Shown: positions 23,036 through 34,310 of the stretch, piece after piece
How positions within the stretch are numbered: position 1 is the first letter of the stretch
Layout of the letters: every line of letters starts with the position of its first letter
From: Favolaschia claudopus
Taxonomy: Eukaryota > Basidiomycota > Agaricomycetes > Agaricales > Mycenaceae
Direction: 5' to 3'
Assembly: GCA_037176885.1 (NCBI GenBank)
Contig: JAWWNJ010000079.1
Location: forward strand, 1,116,001-1,180,000
DNA: 64,000 bases
Position numbers and translations under genes: made by a program
Notes under the pieces: generated by a model
The model's database searches: none
Told to the model about the DNA's origin: nothing
The model's input: the letters and a program-made list of their open reading frames with translations, nothing else

Positions 23036-23486
23036 GTTGCATTATATCTCGAGTAACTCAATACAACCATTGACGGCGACATTAAGTGTCTTTCCTAAAA
23101 AGGAATTTTTTCGCACAACAGCCAAAGGACGGGTGAGCTCGAGTGTATGTATGAGACATGGTTTAGCCTTTATTCACATCTAATGGACATTGGGTGGGTA
23201 GTACATATACAAAATCCGGTCACTGAAAAGCTCCAAACACGGTGAGACAATACGACAAAAAAAGTCCGGTCAGATCTCAATAAACTCGGCACTGATTGCC
23301 GAAATTTTTGCTGCAGCAGGCAAATAAGTACATGCCTCAAGCACCTCAACTGCGTAGTTTGGCCGGGGTTGAAAGATACCAAGTCACATCGCATTGATCG
23401 CGGCAACGGATCGACTGCATCACTTTGCATCGAGGTGCATCGAGAAGTGTATTGCATTACATCGACTTGAACTGCATTGCATCAGT
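23036..23486. other. Intergenic with GCATCG-like simple repeats
   Basis: 3' flank of the GTPase. From about 23395 to 23510 degenerate words such as TGCATCG, TTGCATT and TACATCG recur about every 10-15 bases, forming a cryptic simple repeat. No gene is recognised. Confidence 0.5.
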
Positions 23487-24681
23487 TTACATCGGTCTGA
23501 ATTGCACCGTGTTCATGACGTGTTGGAAAACACTCGGGCCATTGCGATATCCAAATGGCATTCGAGCAAATTGCCAGAGTCCGCGATGAGTTCGAAAAGC
23601 CAATTTCTCCGCTGAATCCGGATGCATGGTGAGTTGAGTAAATCCCGCGAGAGCATCCAGAGTAGTCAACCACTGAGATCCTTCAAGAGCCTGAAGAACG
23701 TCGTCTTGTCTGGGGAGCGGGAATTCATCAGGTACGACCATTTACGTTCCAAGTCGCCCGTCAAGTCCAAAGCCCGTGCTGTTTTTGACGCAAACATCTT
23801 CCAGACCTTGTCGTTGTTCAGCCGTTAGATTTTTGGAGAAACTCCAGCGCGTCGAGAAGTTTTGATGATTCAACAACCTCTGGCGGCGTCTCAGCGGCCT
23901 TGGGACCTCCTTTCAGCGGTTCTTCAGCGGCAGGATCGTCCTCTCCAGTCGCATTTCGGTGGGCCTTCGAAGACACGTTGGATTCGGTGCGATTCAGGCT
24001 AACATCCGCTGAATTATCCGGCGACTGAATTTCAACCAGCTGACGAATAAAGTTCGCGTGAGCTTCGGCGCGAGCTTTGCGAGCTGGGGACATCTTGGAA
24101 CCTTTATCGAGCCAGGTATGTGGACTATGAGCCGTCCCAACGACTTGTCCCTCTGAAATGATCACGAGAAAGTCGGAGAAATTGGCGATGTGAATGGCGG
24201 GATTTGACGAAATGAAGGTGTCCGCGCTTCCATACACATCGTCAACATTTCCGTGCTACTTGAGGTGTTTTTCTCACTAGGAGTTGTTCGCCTTCACGAG
24301 TCGGCTAGTCTTCGCTGGAATCACAACGCGCTCAGTACTCGAGACTCTTCCATCACGAACTTTTCGACGAGTGCGCTGTCTACTGTCGTCCTTTGGAAAG
24401 CACGGAGGGGGCAAGGTTGGAGAGGATCCAACAAGGTGAGCGCGAGACATGGCATCCGCTTTTTCATGCGATTTGTATGCTGAGATATCCCGGTTGCTAT
24501 GTTTGAACATATCAACATGGTCCGTTGGCAAACCCAGCAGGGTTTCTTCGTGGAACACAATAGCACGATGGAAGTCGACAACCGTCCAGCTATGATGAAA
24601 TATTGAGATGGTCTCTCCTTCTTGTGCTCCCCATCGCGATAGGTCATACGTAATGCCTTGCCGCGGGTACGATTGAGCCAA
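23487..24681 (-). pseudogene. Ty3/gypsy pol remnant (protease-RT linker and RT start)
   Basis: Reading the minus strand from 24681: a linker with RVVIPAKTSRLVKANNS, then after stops NVDDVYGSADTFISSNP and ISEGQVVG, which is the protease-to-RT connecting region of fungal gypsy elements. Next, 23741-23487 codes for FPLPRQDDVLQALEGSQW, LTTLDALAGFTQLTM, FRTHRGLWQFARMPFG and PSVFQHVMN: the first reverse transcriptase blocks including the catalytic Asp of the LDA motif. The YxDD block, RNase H and integrase are absent. Multiple stops and frameshifts show an old truncated copy. Confidence 0.8.
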
Positions 24682-25079
24682 GTGTTAGTCTGAAATTGTT
24701 GGCGGGGTTCGACCCGGACCTCGGTTTTGTCACGGCTGTAACATCATGTGCATTTCCCCACGCCCCAATGGGGCATGACACGTATACGCTTCGGTGCTAT
24801 GGTACGCAGCGACGACCCACTGTGAAGGCTTCGCAAGCCTAGAGAAGTATTGAAAGACTGCCCAGCCCATAGATAGACATAATTCAGTGCTATTTTACGC
24901 TTTAGGACCATAACCATCAAGTAATATTGCGTTCATGGAATAAGTATAGTATCTTCGGCATACGTACTGGTTACGACCCCGCCCAAAGTCCCAGATGCTT
25001 CACAATGGTAAATATCAGCCCCGGCAAGTGTAAATAAGGGGTTTCAAGCCCTCCATACAGCCAACAAGCTGCATATTGG
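24682..25079. other. No recognisable gene
   Basis: Continuation of the gypsy remnant or its flank; no LTR boundary could be set and no domain is seen. Confidence 0.4.
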
Positions 25080-25094
25080 GCTCAAGTTGGACCG

Positions 25095-25424
25095 TGCGGC
25101 GAGCACCTGCAAACACGAGAACACGTACTGAAAGAGTGCGAAAAGTACGCCCGGCACCGTGACATCTTACGCAAGGTATCACCGGACCTCTCCCTACCGG
25201 ACATCCTAGGTTCCGAGAACGGGCTGCAGGCGCTGGCGGAATTCCTCGAGAAGACCGGCGCGTTCACCAAAACCGGCCAACCGAGGCGAACGACTGAACC
25301 ATTGGAGATAGCGGACGATGAAGAATGGAGAGGTGAGGAAGAGGAGGAAGGAGAGGAGGGCTCGGGAGAGGAAGAGGAAGAGGAGGAGCCCGAGGGGAGC
25401 GAGGACGGCGATGACGACGAATAG
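25095..25424 (+). pseudogene. LINE C-terminal fragment (post-RNase H tail)
   Basis: The frame reads CGEHLQTREHVLKECEKYAR, then RKVSPDLSLPDILGSENG, LAEFLEKTGAFTKTG and a strongly acidic tail of Glu/Asp repeats before TAG at 25422-25424. Such Cys/His sequences followed by LPDLLG and EKTGAFTKTG close the ORF2 of a common Agaricomycete LINE family. Upstream domains are missing because of 5' truncation. It is a different family from the LINE at 4314-15983. Confidence 0.7.
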
Positions 25425-25817
25425 GCGTTCACGCCACATCAACCAACAACGCCACGCGCAACGACGCGGATCAGGACACAGCGACCATTCCGCACAGGCT
25501 CGCACACGACTTCAAAGAACCACACTGGCCGTTTTTTTTTTCTTTTCTATTCATCTATTTATTACATATGCTATAGGACCCATGCTCTCCCTCCCGGCCT
25601 TTTCACTCTTGTCTGTTCGAATTATCCGCGCGCTTTCAAACGCAGACCACACCTGTAGACTGGATACTCGGAGCACGATGCTAATACACACCGCAGACGA
25701 TTACTTACATATCACCCAAGACGATACTTTACTTATTGCGTAGTATTATACTCTACGCGGGCTTCTTAGCTACGTAGCATAGCTTGTGCCATAAACCGAA
25801 TCTCTCTCTCTCTCTCG
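25095..25817 (+). mobile_element. 5'-truncated LINE copy with 15-bp target duplication
   Basis: The segment is flanked by the perfect repeat GCTCAAGTTGGACCG (25080-25094 and 25817-25831; the shared G leaves the exact edge ambiguous by a base). It holds the last 110 codons of a LINE, a 3' untranslated region, and ends in a TC-dinucleotide run instead of poly(A). Long, perfect duplications and 5' truncation are hallmarks of target-primed reverse transcription. Confidence 0.8.
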
Positions 25818-25831
25818 CTCAAGTTGGACCG

Positions 25832-26252
25832 CCAAGTTTTCCGAACGACGTGTCATTTCCTTATCCGACCGTGTGAACTGGCACGTGTGTCACAGAATCC
25901 GAGGTCTTGGATGACAGGCGCCATCAAGTTCAGACTCTATATAATAGATTCATCGACTATCATAAATCTTGTAGAGTCTGACTTGGTGAGACTAAGCCAA
26001 GTGTTGGATAAGAAGAATTCTCCAGCCGCATATCGGAAAGTAAGCCAGTTTTGTCGAATCTCTTCTTGATAACTTGGATCCAAGGCAAACCACCAACTCG
26101 CAGCGTTTCCGTCAAGGCAACGTGGAGCTACAGTTGCGGCGAAATTAAATGCATTACCATAAAAGGAAATTCCTGTTAAAACAGCTCTGGACAGGGCAAC
26201 GCGGCCGAGTCATCGCAAGCTCAACATTGGTGTCGCCAATTTATGGTGCCCT
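25832..26252. other. No recognisable gene
   Basis: Target flank of the truncated LINE; no coding or RNA feature supported. Confidence 0.4.
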
Positions 26253-26669
26253 CCACTAAGTCACCACCAATTGCTGACAACAGCTACTACGCGGGCAGGA
26301 AAATCCGGATTTCTTATCCCTCTTGCCAAAATGCTCTATTCCATTGGTAGAAACTTTTGGCAAGAGAGATTTTTATTGGCGGCAAAATTGAGGGAGATAT
26401 AAAAGTTCCACCCCCAAAAAAATTGGGACTGCAGCCTACAAACGTTCGCATCCCCCTCCATTTACGCTCACTCACACGTTCCCAATACCGCTATGTGTGC
26501 ACATATGATATGGCGCTGCTGGTTGACGTGAAAGCATGAATTTCATTGGCGAAGCTCGAGTAAAATCCAAGCAAAAGCACCGATCTCTGGCACTAAAAGA
26601 GGTAGGCAGAAAAAAATCTCAGCCTACGGCAGATTTGGGACTAGTCAAGCAGTGGTGGTGACTTAGTGG
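26253..26669. mobile_element. Non-autonomous TIR element (417 bp)
   Basis: CCACTAAGTCACCACC at the left is exactly complementary to the right end (26654-26669), and the match continues imperfectly for about 10 bases inward. No transposase and no clear target duplication. Its right edge abuts, or cuts into, the next repeat. Confidence 0.6.
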
Positions 26670-27094
26670 AATGCATAAACCTCATTCTGCATAGTGTTTT
26701 GGGGTCCACCAACTTGGTAGGCTGGTGTTTTATGCATTTTCTCATATTGACTAATGCATAAGGTTTGGGGCAAGTTTTTAGTGCATTATGCATTATGAGA
26801 TCGCAAATTGATACAATTTGGTGACAATTTGCCCGTTTGTGTCACTCTTCACGCATATGGGTACTATTCACGTCAAAAACACCAGATTATAACATGTTAC
26901 AGCTAAATCCAAGATTTTGACCGCTTTTACGACAACTGGTGGACAATCCGGCATCTGCCGCACTCCCATATATAGTAAATTCGTGACAGTGTCACATATG
27001 TCACACGGTGTGACAGTATGCAGGAATGCGTATTGCTCATAATGCATAGCGCTTGGGGGTCCACGGACGCTATGCATTATGAGATGTTCAACTG
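26670..27094. mobile_element. TIR element, GCATTATGAG family, left end missing
   Basis: Shares more than 300 bp of similarity with the element at 49222-51044, including the GGGGTCCAC and GGTAGGCTGG words, and ends ATGCATTATGAGATGTTCAACTG before TA. The left TIR seen in the other copy is absent here. Both copies also share a fortuitous open frame of about 85 codons on the minus strand. Confidence 0.65.
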
Positions 27095-27100
27095 TACCTA

Positions 27101-27227
27101 CAGTGGCGGCGCCATCTGATGCCACCCCTAAAAATAGAACAGCCTATTTCTGGAACTGTTGATGCAAATGGAGTCGATTGGGGTCACATCAATTTTTTGG
27201 GGGTGGCATCAGATGGCACCGCCACTG
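27101..27227. mobile_element. TA-flanked MITE (127 bp)
   Basis: TIRs begin CAGTGGCGGCGCCATCTGAT and are perfectly mirrored; TA occurs at 27099-27100 and 27228-27229. CAGT termini with TA targets fit the Tc1/mariner superfamily. It truncates the gypsy gag to its right. Confidence 0.85.
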
Positions 27228-28798
27228 TAGTCCCAAGCTGTTCACATGCCACAGGCCCTTCAGAAGCGAGTCCGTTGAGGCGTTGAACCCATCGCATGAG
27301 CTTGTCGGGGTCACCGTCCCATTTCGGCACGTCCGATTCCTTCAGTTTCATGTCGAAATAACGATCCGACTTCCGCTCATTCTTTTTATCCACAACTGAA
27401 CGAAAAGCGTTCAAGTCATTCCATCTGGAATTAGGACCACCTGAACGTCTTCCATCGTAACGATTCTCATTATCCGAACCACCCGAATCATCTCCGGGAC
27501 CTCCACCTGCTCCAGCATGACGAGATGACGGTTTTCCAGGTGGTTTGCCTGAACCGTTCCCTCCATTTCCGCGACTTGACCCACGATGATCTGGCTTCCT
27601 TCCACGACGATCATTCTCCGAATCGCTTGGATCATCGCCTGGATCAGGAGGGTTTGGATTTGCGAATCGAGATGGCGTCTGGGATGAGCGGAAACGAGCA
27701 CTGGATGAGGGCAGCGGAGTCTGGGATGGAAGTTGAATACCAAGCCCTGACGTGTGAGGTGGGGCACCCCGTTTCACACTGGCACGCTTTTCACCCTTGT
27801 AAGTGAAGGGACCAAAGGCGGTTTGAAGTTGAAAGCCAGAGCCCTGCGTGGCAGCTTTGCGGAATGCCTTTGGCGGAACGGAGTCACGAGGAAGAGGAAG
27901 AGGAACAATTTCTTCAACATCAGACAAAGGATCGTTGCTTCTCGTTTAATTGGCGTTGGTCTGTCCGCAGGAGGAGGAGTGGAAGTGGAAACTGGATGGA
28001 GAACACCTTCAAACGACGAGTTGCTTGCAACTGAGTGAGTTGCCTGTGGCGCCACACCACTGAACGACTGCTGATAGTAGTTCATGGCCTCCTCACTCGG
28101 TGGACGAGGTTCGTCGTTGACGAAGTCAAAGCGTTCATCCAGAAGTACCAGGTAATGTTCAACCTCTGCGCGGAAACAAATTGCAAGAATGTCAAACTCG
28201 TTTGCGGAGTAGAAAGCCTGCGGATCCTCGCTGCGTCCCCAAGTTAGCACATTTGGCGAGCCAAATCTTCCACCCAACGCCACGATAGCGTCCTTGGAGC
28301 GTCTGCGGAGATCATCCAATCTCTTCCAGAAGCCCCACCATGTTACCATCTGCAGACGATACACGGGTCCACCTCCATTCACCAATTGCGCAACTTCAAC
28401 CGATGTGACAGCGACGGTGAGTAGTTCTTCGCGAATGCGCCTGCACCAAATTCCAACACTTGATCACGGCGAGCAATAAGGTCGGGAAACTTATTGTTCA
28501 GGATGCGCGAGGAACTGAAGATCGGAGGGCTCATCGTATACCTGGTAATAGCCACGGTATGATCGATGTCGGTGGTGAGACATGGTCCAGCAAACTCCGT
28601 GAGCTCGGCGACGAGGAAGCTTTCGTCGATGAACTCGACAGATGGCGCGGGGGAATGGACGGAGCGTGGAGGAGTGTTCAGGTTAACAAGCTGCTCGTCG
28701 ACAGCGACGTCGGCGGTGTTGTTAACGAAGGGTGCGGCGGCTCCGGAGGCGAGACCTGCGTCCTGCGGTGCACGCGGAGATGTTGGTTCTCTGCTCAT
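27228..28798 (-). pseudogene. Ty3/gypsy Gag fragment
   Basis: Gag starts at 28798 (MSREPTSPRAPQ), followed by NNKFPDLIARRDQVLEFGAG. The frame shifts near 28385 into LQMVTWWGFWKRLDDLRRRS, and again near 27930 into VEEIVPLPLPRDSVPPK. A Gly/Asp/Arg-rich linker follows, then SDVPKWDGDPDKLMRWVQ and LASEGPVACEQLG, the start of the conserved fungal gypsy capsid domain. There the 127-bp MITE cuts it off, so most of the capsid, the zinc knuckle and all of Pol are missing. Confidence 0.7.
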
Positions 28799-28835
28799 GA
28801 TGGTACGAGAGAGCAGAGAGGATGGTGAGCGCTAG

Positions 28836-29272
28836 GGATCTGTGTTTGACGGATTTCCCAATGTGTCCACGAGCTGTTGTAGAATACGGATGTATTCTTG
28901 TTGAATGCAAAATATAGAGTCTAGAAATCCGTTTACAGACAAGCTTAGCGCGCAGGGTCGTCCAAGAGAATGCAAGAGCGAATCCTTACAAGGTCTTGAA
29001 GCGGGTGTCCAGAGGAGTAGCAAGAGCGAATGAGCACTACGAAGAGCACAGTGGGTTAGGCAAATGCGAATTGTGCGCAGCTGAGGCAAGAATGTGGGTG
29101 GAAAAAGGCAAGCTGAATTTGGTAGATACCAGCTACTTATTACAGAGAGACGCCATAACAACTGTAAGTAAGGAATGGGGGGATTAGAAATTAGGTAGGT
29201 AAGGGATGTTGAAACGGAGACAACGAGCGATCGTAAGATAATAATGATGACATACTGAGATTATTACTTGAT
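28836..29272. other. Possible gypsy leader or LTR, no boundary found
   Basis: This lies upstream of the gag fragment, where a 5' leader and LTR would be expected, but no partner LTR exists in the window, so the edges cannot be set. Confidence 0.3.
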
Positions 29273-29900
29273 TCATGACAGCCCATACCACCACCACCCG
29301 TGCCAACCCTGCCTAATATAGTGGCTGTCGTTCAAATACGCTCGCCAGGCTCCGCTATTTTGACCGACAAAACGCACAAATTGCGTGCAGACGGAGTGTT
29401 TCCCTCTTCTCAGAGATTCGGCGGATTGATAGATGTTGAAAGGATCTGGTTTGGACGAGAATTCAATGAGGCGGACGACGTTGCCTTTGAAGTCTATGAC
29501 GCACTCCCAAATCTTCACGGACTGCTGAGACTTTTGGAGACCCCTGCATCAGCGGCATGTGTAGTTCCACAGGCAGCACTTACTAGCCCTGACGCTCGCC
29601 TGTCGAGTACGGTTGAGCGCAAAGTTCGGTTTGAGCGCCGGGGAACGCAGCTGTTCTGAAGAAGTGGGTTTCCACGATCGACGACGCACTGTTGTTAGCA
29701 CTGCTGAGATTGGATGAATCTGAATGTTGAGACGCTGAAGCGGTTCGAGGGGTATTGGGATGGGTTGTGGATGTTGTTCTAGTCGAGCCGAAAGAAAAAG
29801 AGGACGGGGAAGCGCTGACGCTTCACGTCTAGCTTCATGCCTTCGTTTTTGGAACGTACGCGCTCGGGAGGCCCCAATAGATTAACAAACTACACACGGA
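29273..29900 (-). pseudogene. Decayed duplicated unit, copy 1
   Basis: Shares blocks with 30761-31110: GCGGCATGTRTAGT near 29555 and 30855, and GGAAGCGCTGACGCTYC near 29805 and 31035. On the minus strand the similarity is also visible as protein: L.NYTCR...KIWECVIDFKG here against LRDYTCR...SKCVIDFLS there. The conservation of a coding-like phrase suggests two relics of one gene. No family is recognised. Confidence 0.35.
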
Positions 29901-30465
29901 CACTTGTGACTTGGTGATACATGTCTATCCTACTATCTTCTCGTTAGCCACCTCTCAACGCGATACGAGCTGGCAAAACGCACCTTGGATCAGTTGTCCT
30001 CTTGTAGCGCCTTCCCTTACGATCGTCCGCCTCCCGCCTCGCTTTCCCTTGGCCACTTTGCTCTGCTTTGCGCCGCTCGGCATTCCTCACAACCTCTCCT
30101 TCGCCGCATAGTACTCCGTCGACGATCAACTTCCGCTCTCTTCGTGTGCAAGCTGCGAACCCCGGTCATATCATTCGATCCGGCAGCGCGGCTAGTCGGA
30201 GTCGCCAGTGGGAGTGTCGGATTGCAGGATTACAGGCGGGAGGTTGGGGAACTTGAACTGTGCTAGGAGAGAGTTCTATGGGCGTCCACGGAACAGTGCA
30301 CGGCTTCCGATAGCCTGTGACACGTTGTTGGGAGCGGAGATCTACGAGCGCAGTAGACGTACCTCGAGGTTTCTGGCAGTGAATACTCAACCTGCACCTC
30401 TCTCCCTCTTCATGCTGCGAATCCCAATCATATGATTGCGAAGCGCGGCCGAGGAGTGTCGCCAA
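29901..30465. other. No recognisable gene
   Basis: CT-rich open frames on both strands without motifs. Nothing supported. Confidence 0.4.
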
Positions 30466-30760
30466 TGGGGGGCAGCGAGTCATCGTACTTGACAACGAAG
30501 ACTTGGGGAAACTGCCTAAGAGCATCGTTAGCAAACGCTCTGCAAATCCGCGAGACGTACCGTCTCGCGTGTCCCTTTCCTCCGCCAACCGCCTTGCCTC
30601 GCGTTCCGTCGATTACCTTCGTTAACCGTTGTCCTCAGTAGAGACTGAAGCGAAGAGGACAACATTCCCTATAGTTAGGCGCTGATCCCGGCTCGGTGAC
30701 CACGTCGACATAAAGCGCCTTCAATGGTTGTGCCTGGGCGGCGTTCGCGCTGGGGGGCAT

Positions 30761-31237
30761 TCACAAGCTATTACGATCCGAAAGAAAGTCAATGACGCAC
30801 TTCGAACCTTTCTGAAACGCAGAGTTTGGTCGGAGATCTCTTCCTAGGCGGCATGTATAGTCTCGCAGGCCGCCGTATCGACTGGCATTGGCGCTCATTG
30901 AGGGTGTGAAGGGAGCACCATCGGACGCGGCCGCCTTTGGAAGCAAGTGATTCTCCGTACTTGACGACGCTGCTGGGACCGGATGAGCTTGTGACGTCGA
31001 AGTGGATCTAGGCAGCTTCGGTGCAGTTTGACGAGGAAGCGCTGACGCTCCGCGTCTAGCAGCATGCCTACGTCCTTTGAAGATGCACGTTGGGATTTGG
31101 ACAGTCGATTCTCCTCGAACTTCCACGGGCCGCCTCCGCCGGTATTGCGATCTCCAGCGTGGGGGGCTCGGCTCATCTTGGCGTCGACCTCGGCCGCCGC
31201 TGAGCGAACGGCTGAAAGCTGTCGATACTTTGGGCAA
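30761..31237 (-). pseudogene. Decayed duplicated unit, copy 2 (158-codon frame)
   Basis: The frame starts MPKVSTAFSRSLSGG, is Arg/Ser/Pro-rich, and ends GLRDYTCRLGRDLRPN then KCVIDFLSDRNSL. Its end is similar to copy 1 at both DNA and protein level. There is no recognisable domain, no signal peptide and no clear intron. It may be a small fungal gene or a repeat relic. Confidence 0.35.
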
Positions 31238-31350
31238 TTGGGTAGAGGATTAAGTAGGGAGACTGGAAGGTGATTGGGGATGGGATACGTGGGGATTACA
31301 ACAATCGTTGTTTGAGGAAGCGCTGACGCTTCGTCGTCTGGTTGCACACC

Positions 31351-33835
31351 TGAGACCGCCTTTCTGATGGTAATTTAACTGGTTATCCAGTGAGGAATCT
31401 CCGAGCGGAGGGCAGCCGGCGCCCTAAGCTTGAGTCGTTGTTAACTAGCTCGTCGTTGCAGAGAAAACTGAGGAGCCTACTCTGAGTTCACTCGCCTCCT
31501 AGCGAGGTCCTTCGACCTCCATTCTACGACGAGTCCATCGATTACTTTTCTCCCGCTGCGCGCATAACTCACCTGCTAGCGTTAACGCTCTATGAGAAGT
31601 GAATGCGGAGGCGTACCGCGAGCCCGCTCGCCCGGTCGCGCACTTCTTCATAGTCTTTAGCCAATCACCTCGCGCACCCCTCTCATCGCCAATCGCGTTC
31701 CTCGGACACGCTTCTTCACAACCTTATGCCTCCTTCCCTACGCTTAATTCCTTTGCTTTGCTTGAATTCACTCGACGGTAATGGCCGTGCTGGGGGGCTT
31801 CTGAGCACGGAAGGTGGAGCGGTCAACCGCGCTGCAAGGGCGTACGGTATCAGTTAGCCGCCAAGGCAGATTGAAAACGGAGTATACGACGTACCTAGGG
31901 ACCACGGTCTCCATATAGCGAGTGTGCTTGGACAGATCCCGACTCACCGTCGTCCACATTGCACCTCCAAAACTCGACTTCCACTCTCCATCTTAGCGCG
32001 ATGTCCAATTGTAGGCATATTATCTCGAAGTCAAGCTCTTTTTTCACGGAGCTAGCATCTTGGGGGGCGTTGAAGCTGTTGAAGGACAAGATGTCATTGA
32101 GAAAAGCGGGAGGGAAGGAGCGTCGACTTTCGGTTCCGATACCCGGAACATCATTCACCGCCGACGCGCCTTCTCCTTCTCTTATCCGTTATCGAGGCTC
32201 GCTCGTCTCTTGAATATCATCGGTCACTTCTACCCGCTAGATTCCGTATCTTGACCTTTCAACTCTTTCCTCAACTGCAGCTTTGACGACAACCGAACCT
32301 CCTCAAGTTTTAGCATGCTTCAATTCCCGTCTTCTTATACACCGCGCCATGCCGACGATGCAGCGCATCTCCTCGTTCCCCGCATTGACAACGGCTACGA
32401 AGCGCCGACGCTGACTCGTCAGAGCTGCATAGTTAGTCATTTATTCGTGCTCCGTTTTGCTTCTTCCGCTGGCATTCCATGCCGATTTCGCTTTTCGCTG
32501 CGCATTTGAGCGGAAGTTCGGCCTCAGGCGCATGGGGCACGCGGAGGCTGGGATTTATGATCTCAAATTTTTTCTCCTTCTTTTGTCGTCGCTGGGGCCG
32601 GAAGCGATTTTGAAGTTTCATTCTTCGTGCGCTGTCGCTGGGGGGCTGAGGGATCTGGATTCTGGAGCAACGCCGCAACGAAGACGGTACCGCTACTGCT
32701 CCGCGCCATTCAATCACGGGTGTAGCTGCGGGTGTCTGTCTCATACATCTTCGAGCTCACTCTTCTCGCCGATTCATTCTACAATGCACATCTGGCGGCT
32801 GTCTGTCCCATACACTCTTGTGATCGACCTGCTCGCCACTCCTACCCCATCTCACCGCTCGAGTCGCGGGCGCGTTTTTGAACGCTGCCTTGCTTCTCGC
32901 ATCCTGTCCCACATCTGGCGCTAGCAACGCGTTTCCACGGTTCCTTGGCAATCCGCGTCAACTTGCCGTGCTTAAATGCGCTAGTCATTCCGCTTCCCGT
33001 ATTCCCTATTCATATCAGCTGTGGAGCGCTGCGTGAGATGTGCCGACCAGTCTCGCCATTAGCTGCCCCTGCTGTCTGTCTTGTCCCTGCACATTTACGT
33101 GCTACCAGTTATTCCTACGCATTCCGAACATGCTTGACGAGGAAGCTGTGCTTTCACGACACATTCCCAGAGCGACTTGCGAGATTCAAGTCCCTCTCTT
33201 ATTCACACCGAGCGCGGTCGATTCGCTGCTGGTCAGTGTCTCAGTGCTTCCTCGACTTCCGAAGGAGGCGAAGTTAAGGGTATGCATCTGCAGCTTCATC
33301 CTACCCCAAGCAGAAGCTGCAGATGCAACACTATCCAACACGGGTCTGTGCGCTAGTCGCTACGTCCTGTGTCTCGTTTCTCCATTATGCCGTCTCTCCC
33401 AATTCTACCTACACACTTACTTACCTACCGACGGCCACGATCTCGATGGCCAATTATGTCATATGCTTCTCAATGCACTTTATTTGCCCGTGCCACGACA
33501 CTCCCATCATATTCAGCTTCGCCCCTTCGACTTGCCTGTGGTCTTCCTGCCCATCATACTGCTGCATCTCAAACCCATTTCCATATCCCTTCCTCATCCC
33601 GAGTCATCCGGCCTAACACATCACCATCCGTTCCGTCTTCTCTTTTCCCTGGACTCGACTTCTGGCCTCCACATTCACCTGCTTCGCAACAGCACCCATT
33701 TTTCCCTCCGACTTTTTTTTTCTTCCGCAAAACCTACAAATATGGAGGAATAATTTTTCGTCATGCAGATCCTGCTCAGCGTCTTCGCATGGACTACATG
33801 AAGAAAAAGTGGAGGGCTGTAGGGGATGTATAGGG
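31351..33835. other. Pyrimidine-rich region, no confident gene
   Basis: Several open frames of 60-237 codons exist, the longest on the plus strand at 33040-33753. They overlap in different frames, are rich in Ser, Leu, Pro and His as expected of CT-rich DNA, and show no domain. On the minus strand, acidic or basic patches (KKELDFEIICLQLD near 32040 and KKEKKFEIINPSL near 32570) may be relics of a repeated unit. Confidence 0.4.
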
Positions 33836-34310
33836 AGTGCATACCCTGAGTCTATGCATAGCGTAGACTCAGAGGCTGCTGGAGCGTCAGCTCTATAGCG
33901 CCAGGGATGCACTCAACATACCCTGCAGGTCAGACAGGAGCAATACGGGCTGGCCTAAACAGCTACAAGGTGCTGCCTTGAGGGAAGACCTGGAGCATTG
34001 CTGGGGCGATACTGCAGAGTCTATGCATTAGAGGCTATGCCTCCATAGCTCTGCTATTCCCCCCAGCGTGCATACCCCGAGTCTGTGACTCGCAGCGGGC
34101 GGAGCATTAGCAGATCCTAGCGTCTGGGATGCACCATAGCTCATACCTCTTTCCAGACGAGAGCAACAGAGGCTGGCCCAAGGATCTCTGTGGAACACAG
34201 AGAGCTTAGCCAGGGCGCACTGCAGGCGCAGTCCAGAGTCTACAGATGAAGACCTTCCTTGTGTAGCTCTGCTAGCTGGCTGCCAGCTGGGGATAGGCAG
34301 CATGCCATTG
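33836..34310 (+). repeat. Diverged tandem duplication (about 230-bp unit)
   Basis: GTGCATACCCTGAGTCT at about 33838 recurs as GTGCATACCCCGAGTCT at about 34069. Matching segments follow in the same order: GGGATGCAC, AGCAA...GGCTGGCC, and CAGAGTCTA. The unit spans about 230 bases and the copies differ at many positions. Confidence 0.65.

Noticed and set aside
23394..23615. His/Leu-rich plus-strand frame
   Set aside because: Arises from degenerate GCATCG-like simple repeats.
25082..25432. A 116-codon Ser-rich frame on the minus strand
   Set aside because: It is the antisense of the acidic Glu/Asp tail of the LINE fragment; GAG/GAA repeats read as Ser/Leu on the other strand.
26868..27125. Similar minus-strand frames here and at 50764-51027
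   Set aside because: The similarity comes from shared non-coding TIR-element DNA; there are no motifs and both run into the TIR.
33040..33753. A 237-codon open frame on the plus strand
   Set aside because: CT-rich DNA yields long Leu/Ser/Pro/His frames in several phases at once here; no domain, signal or intron supports it.
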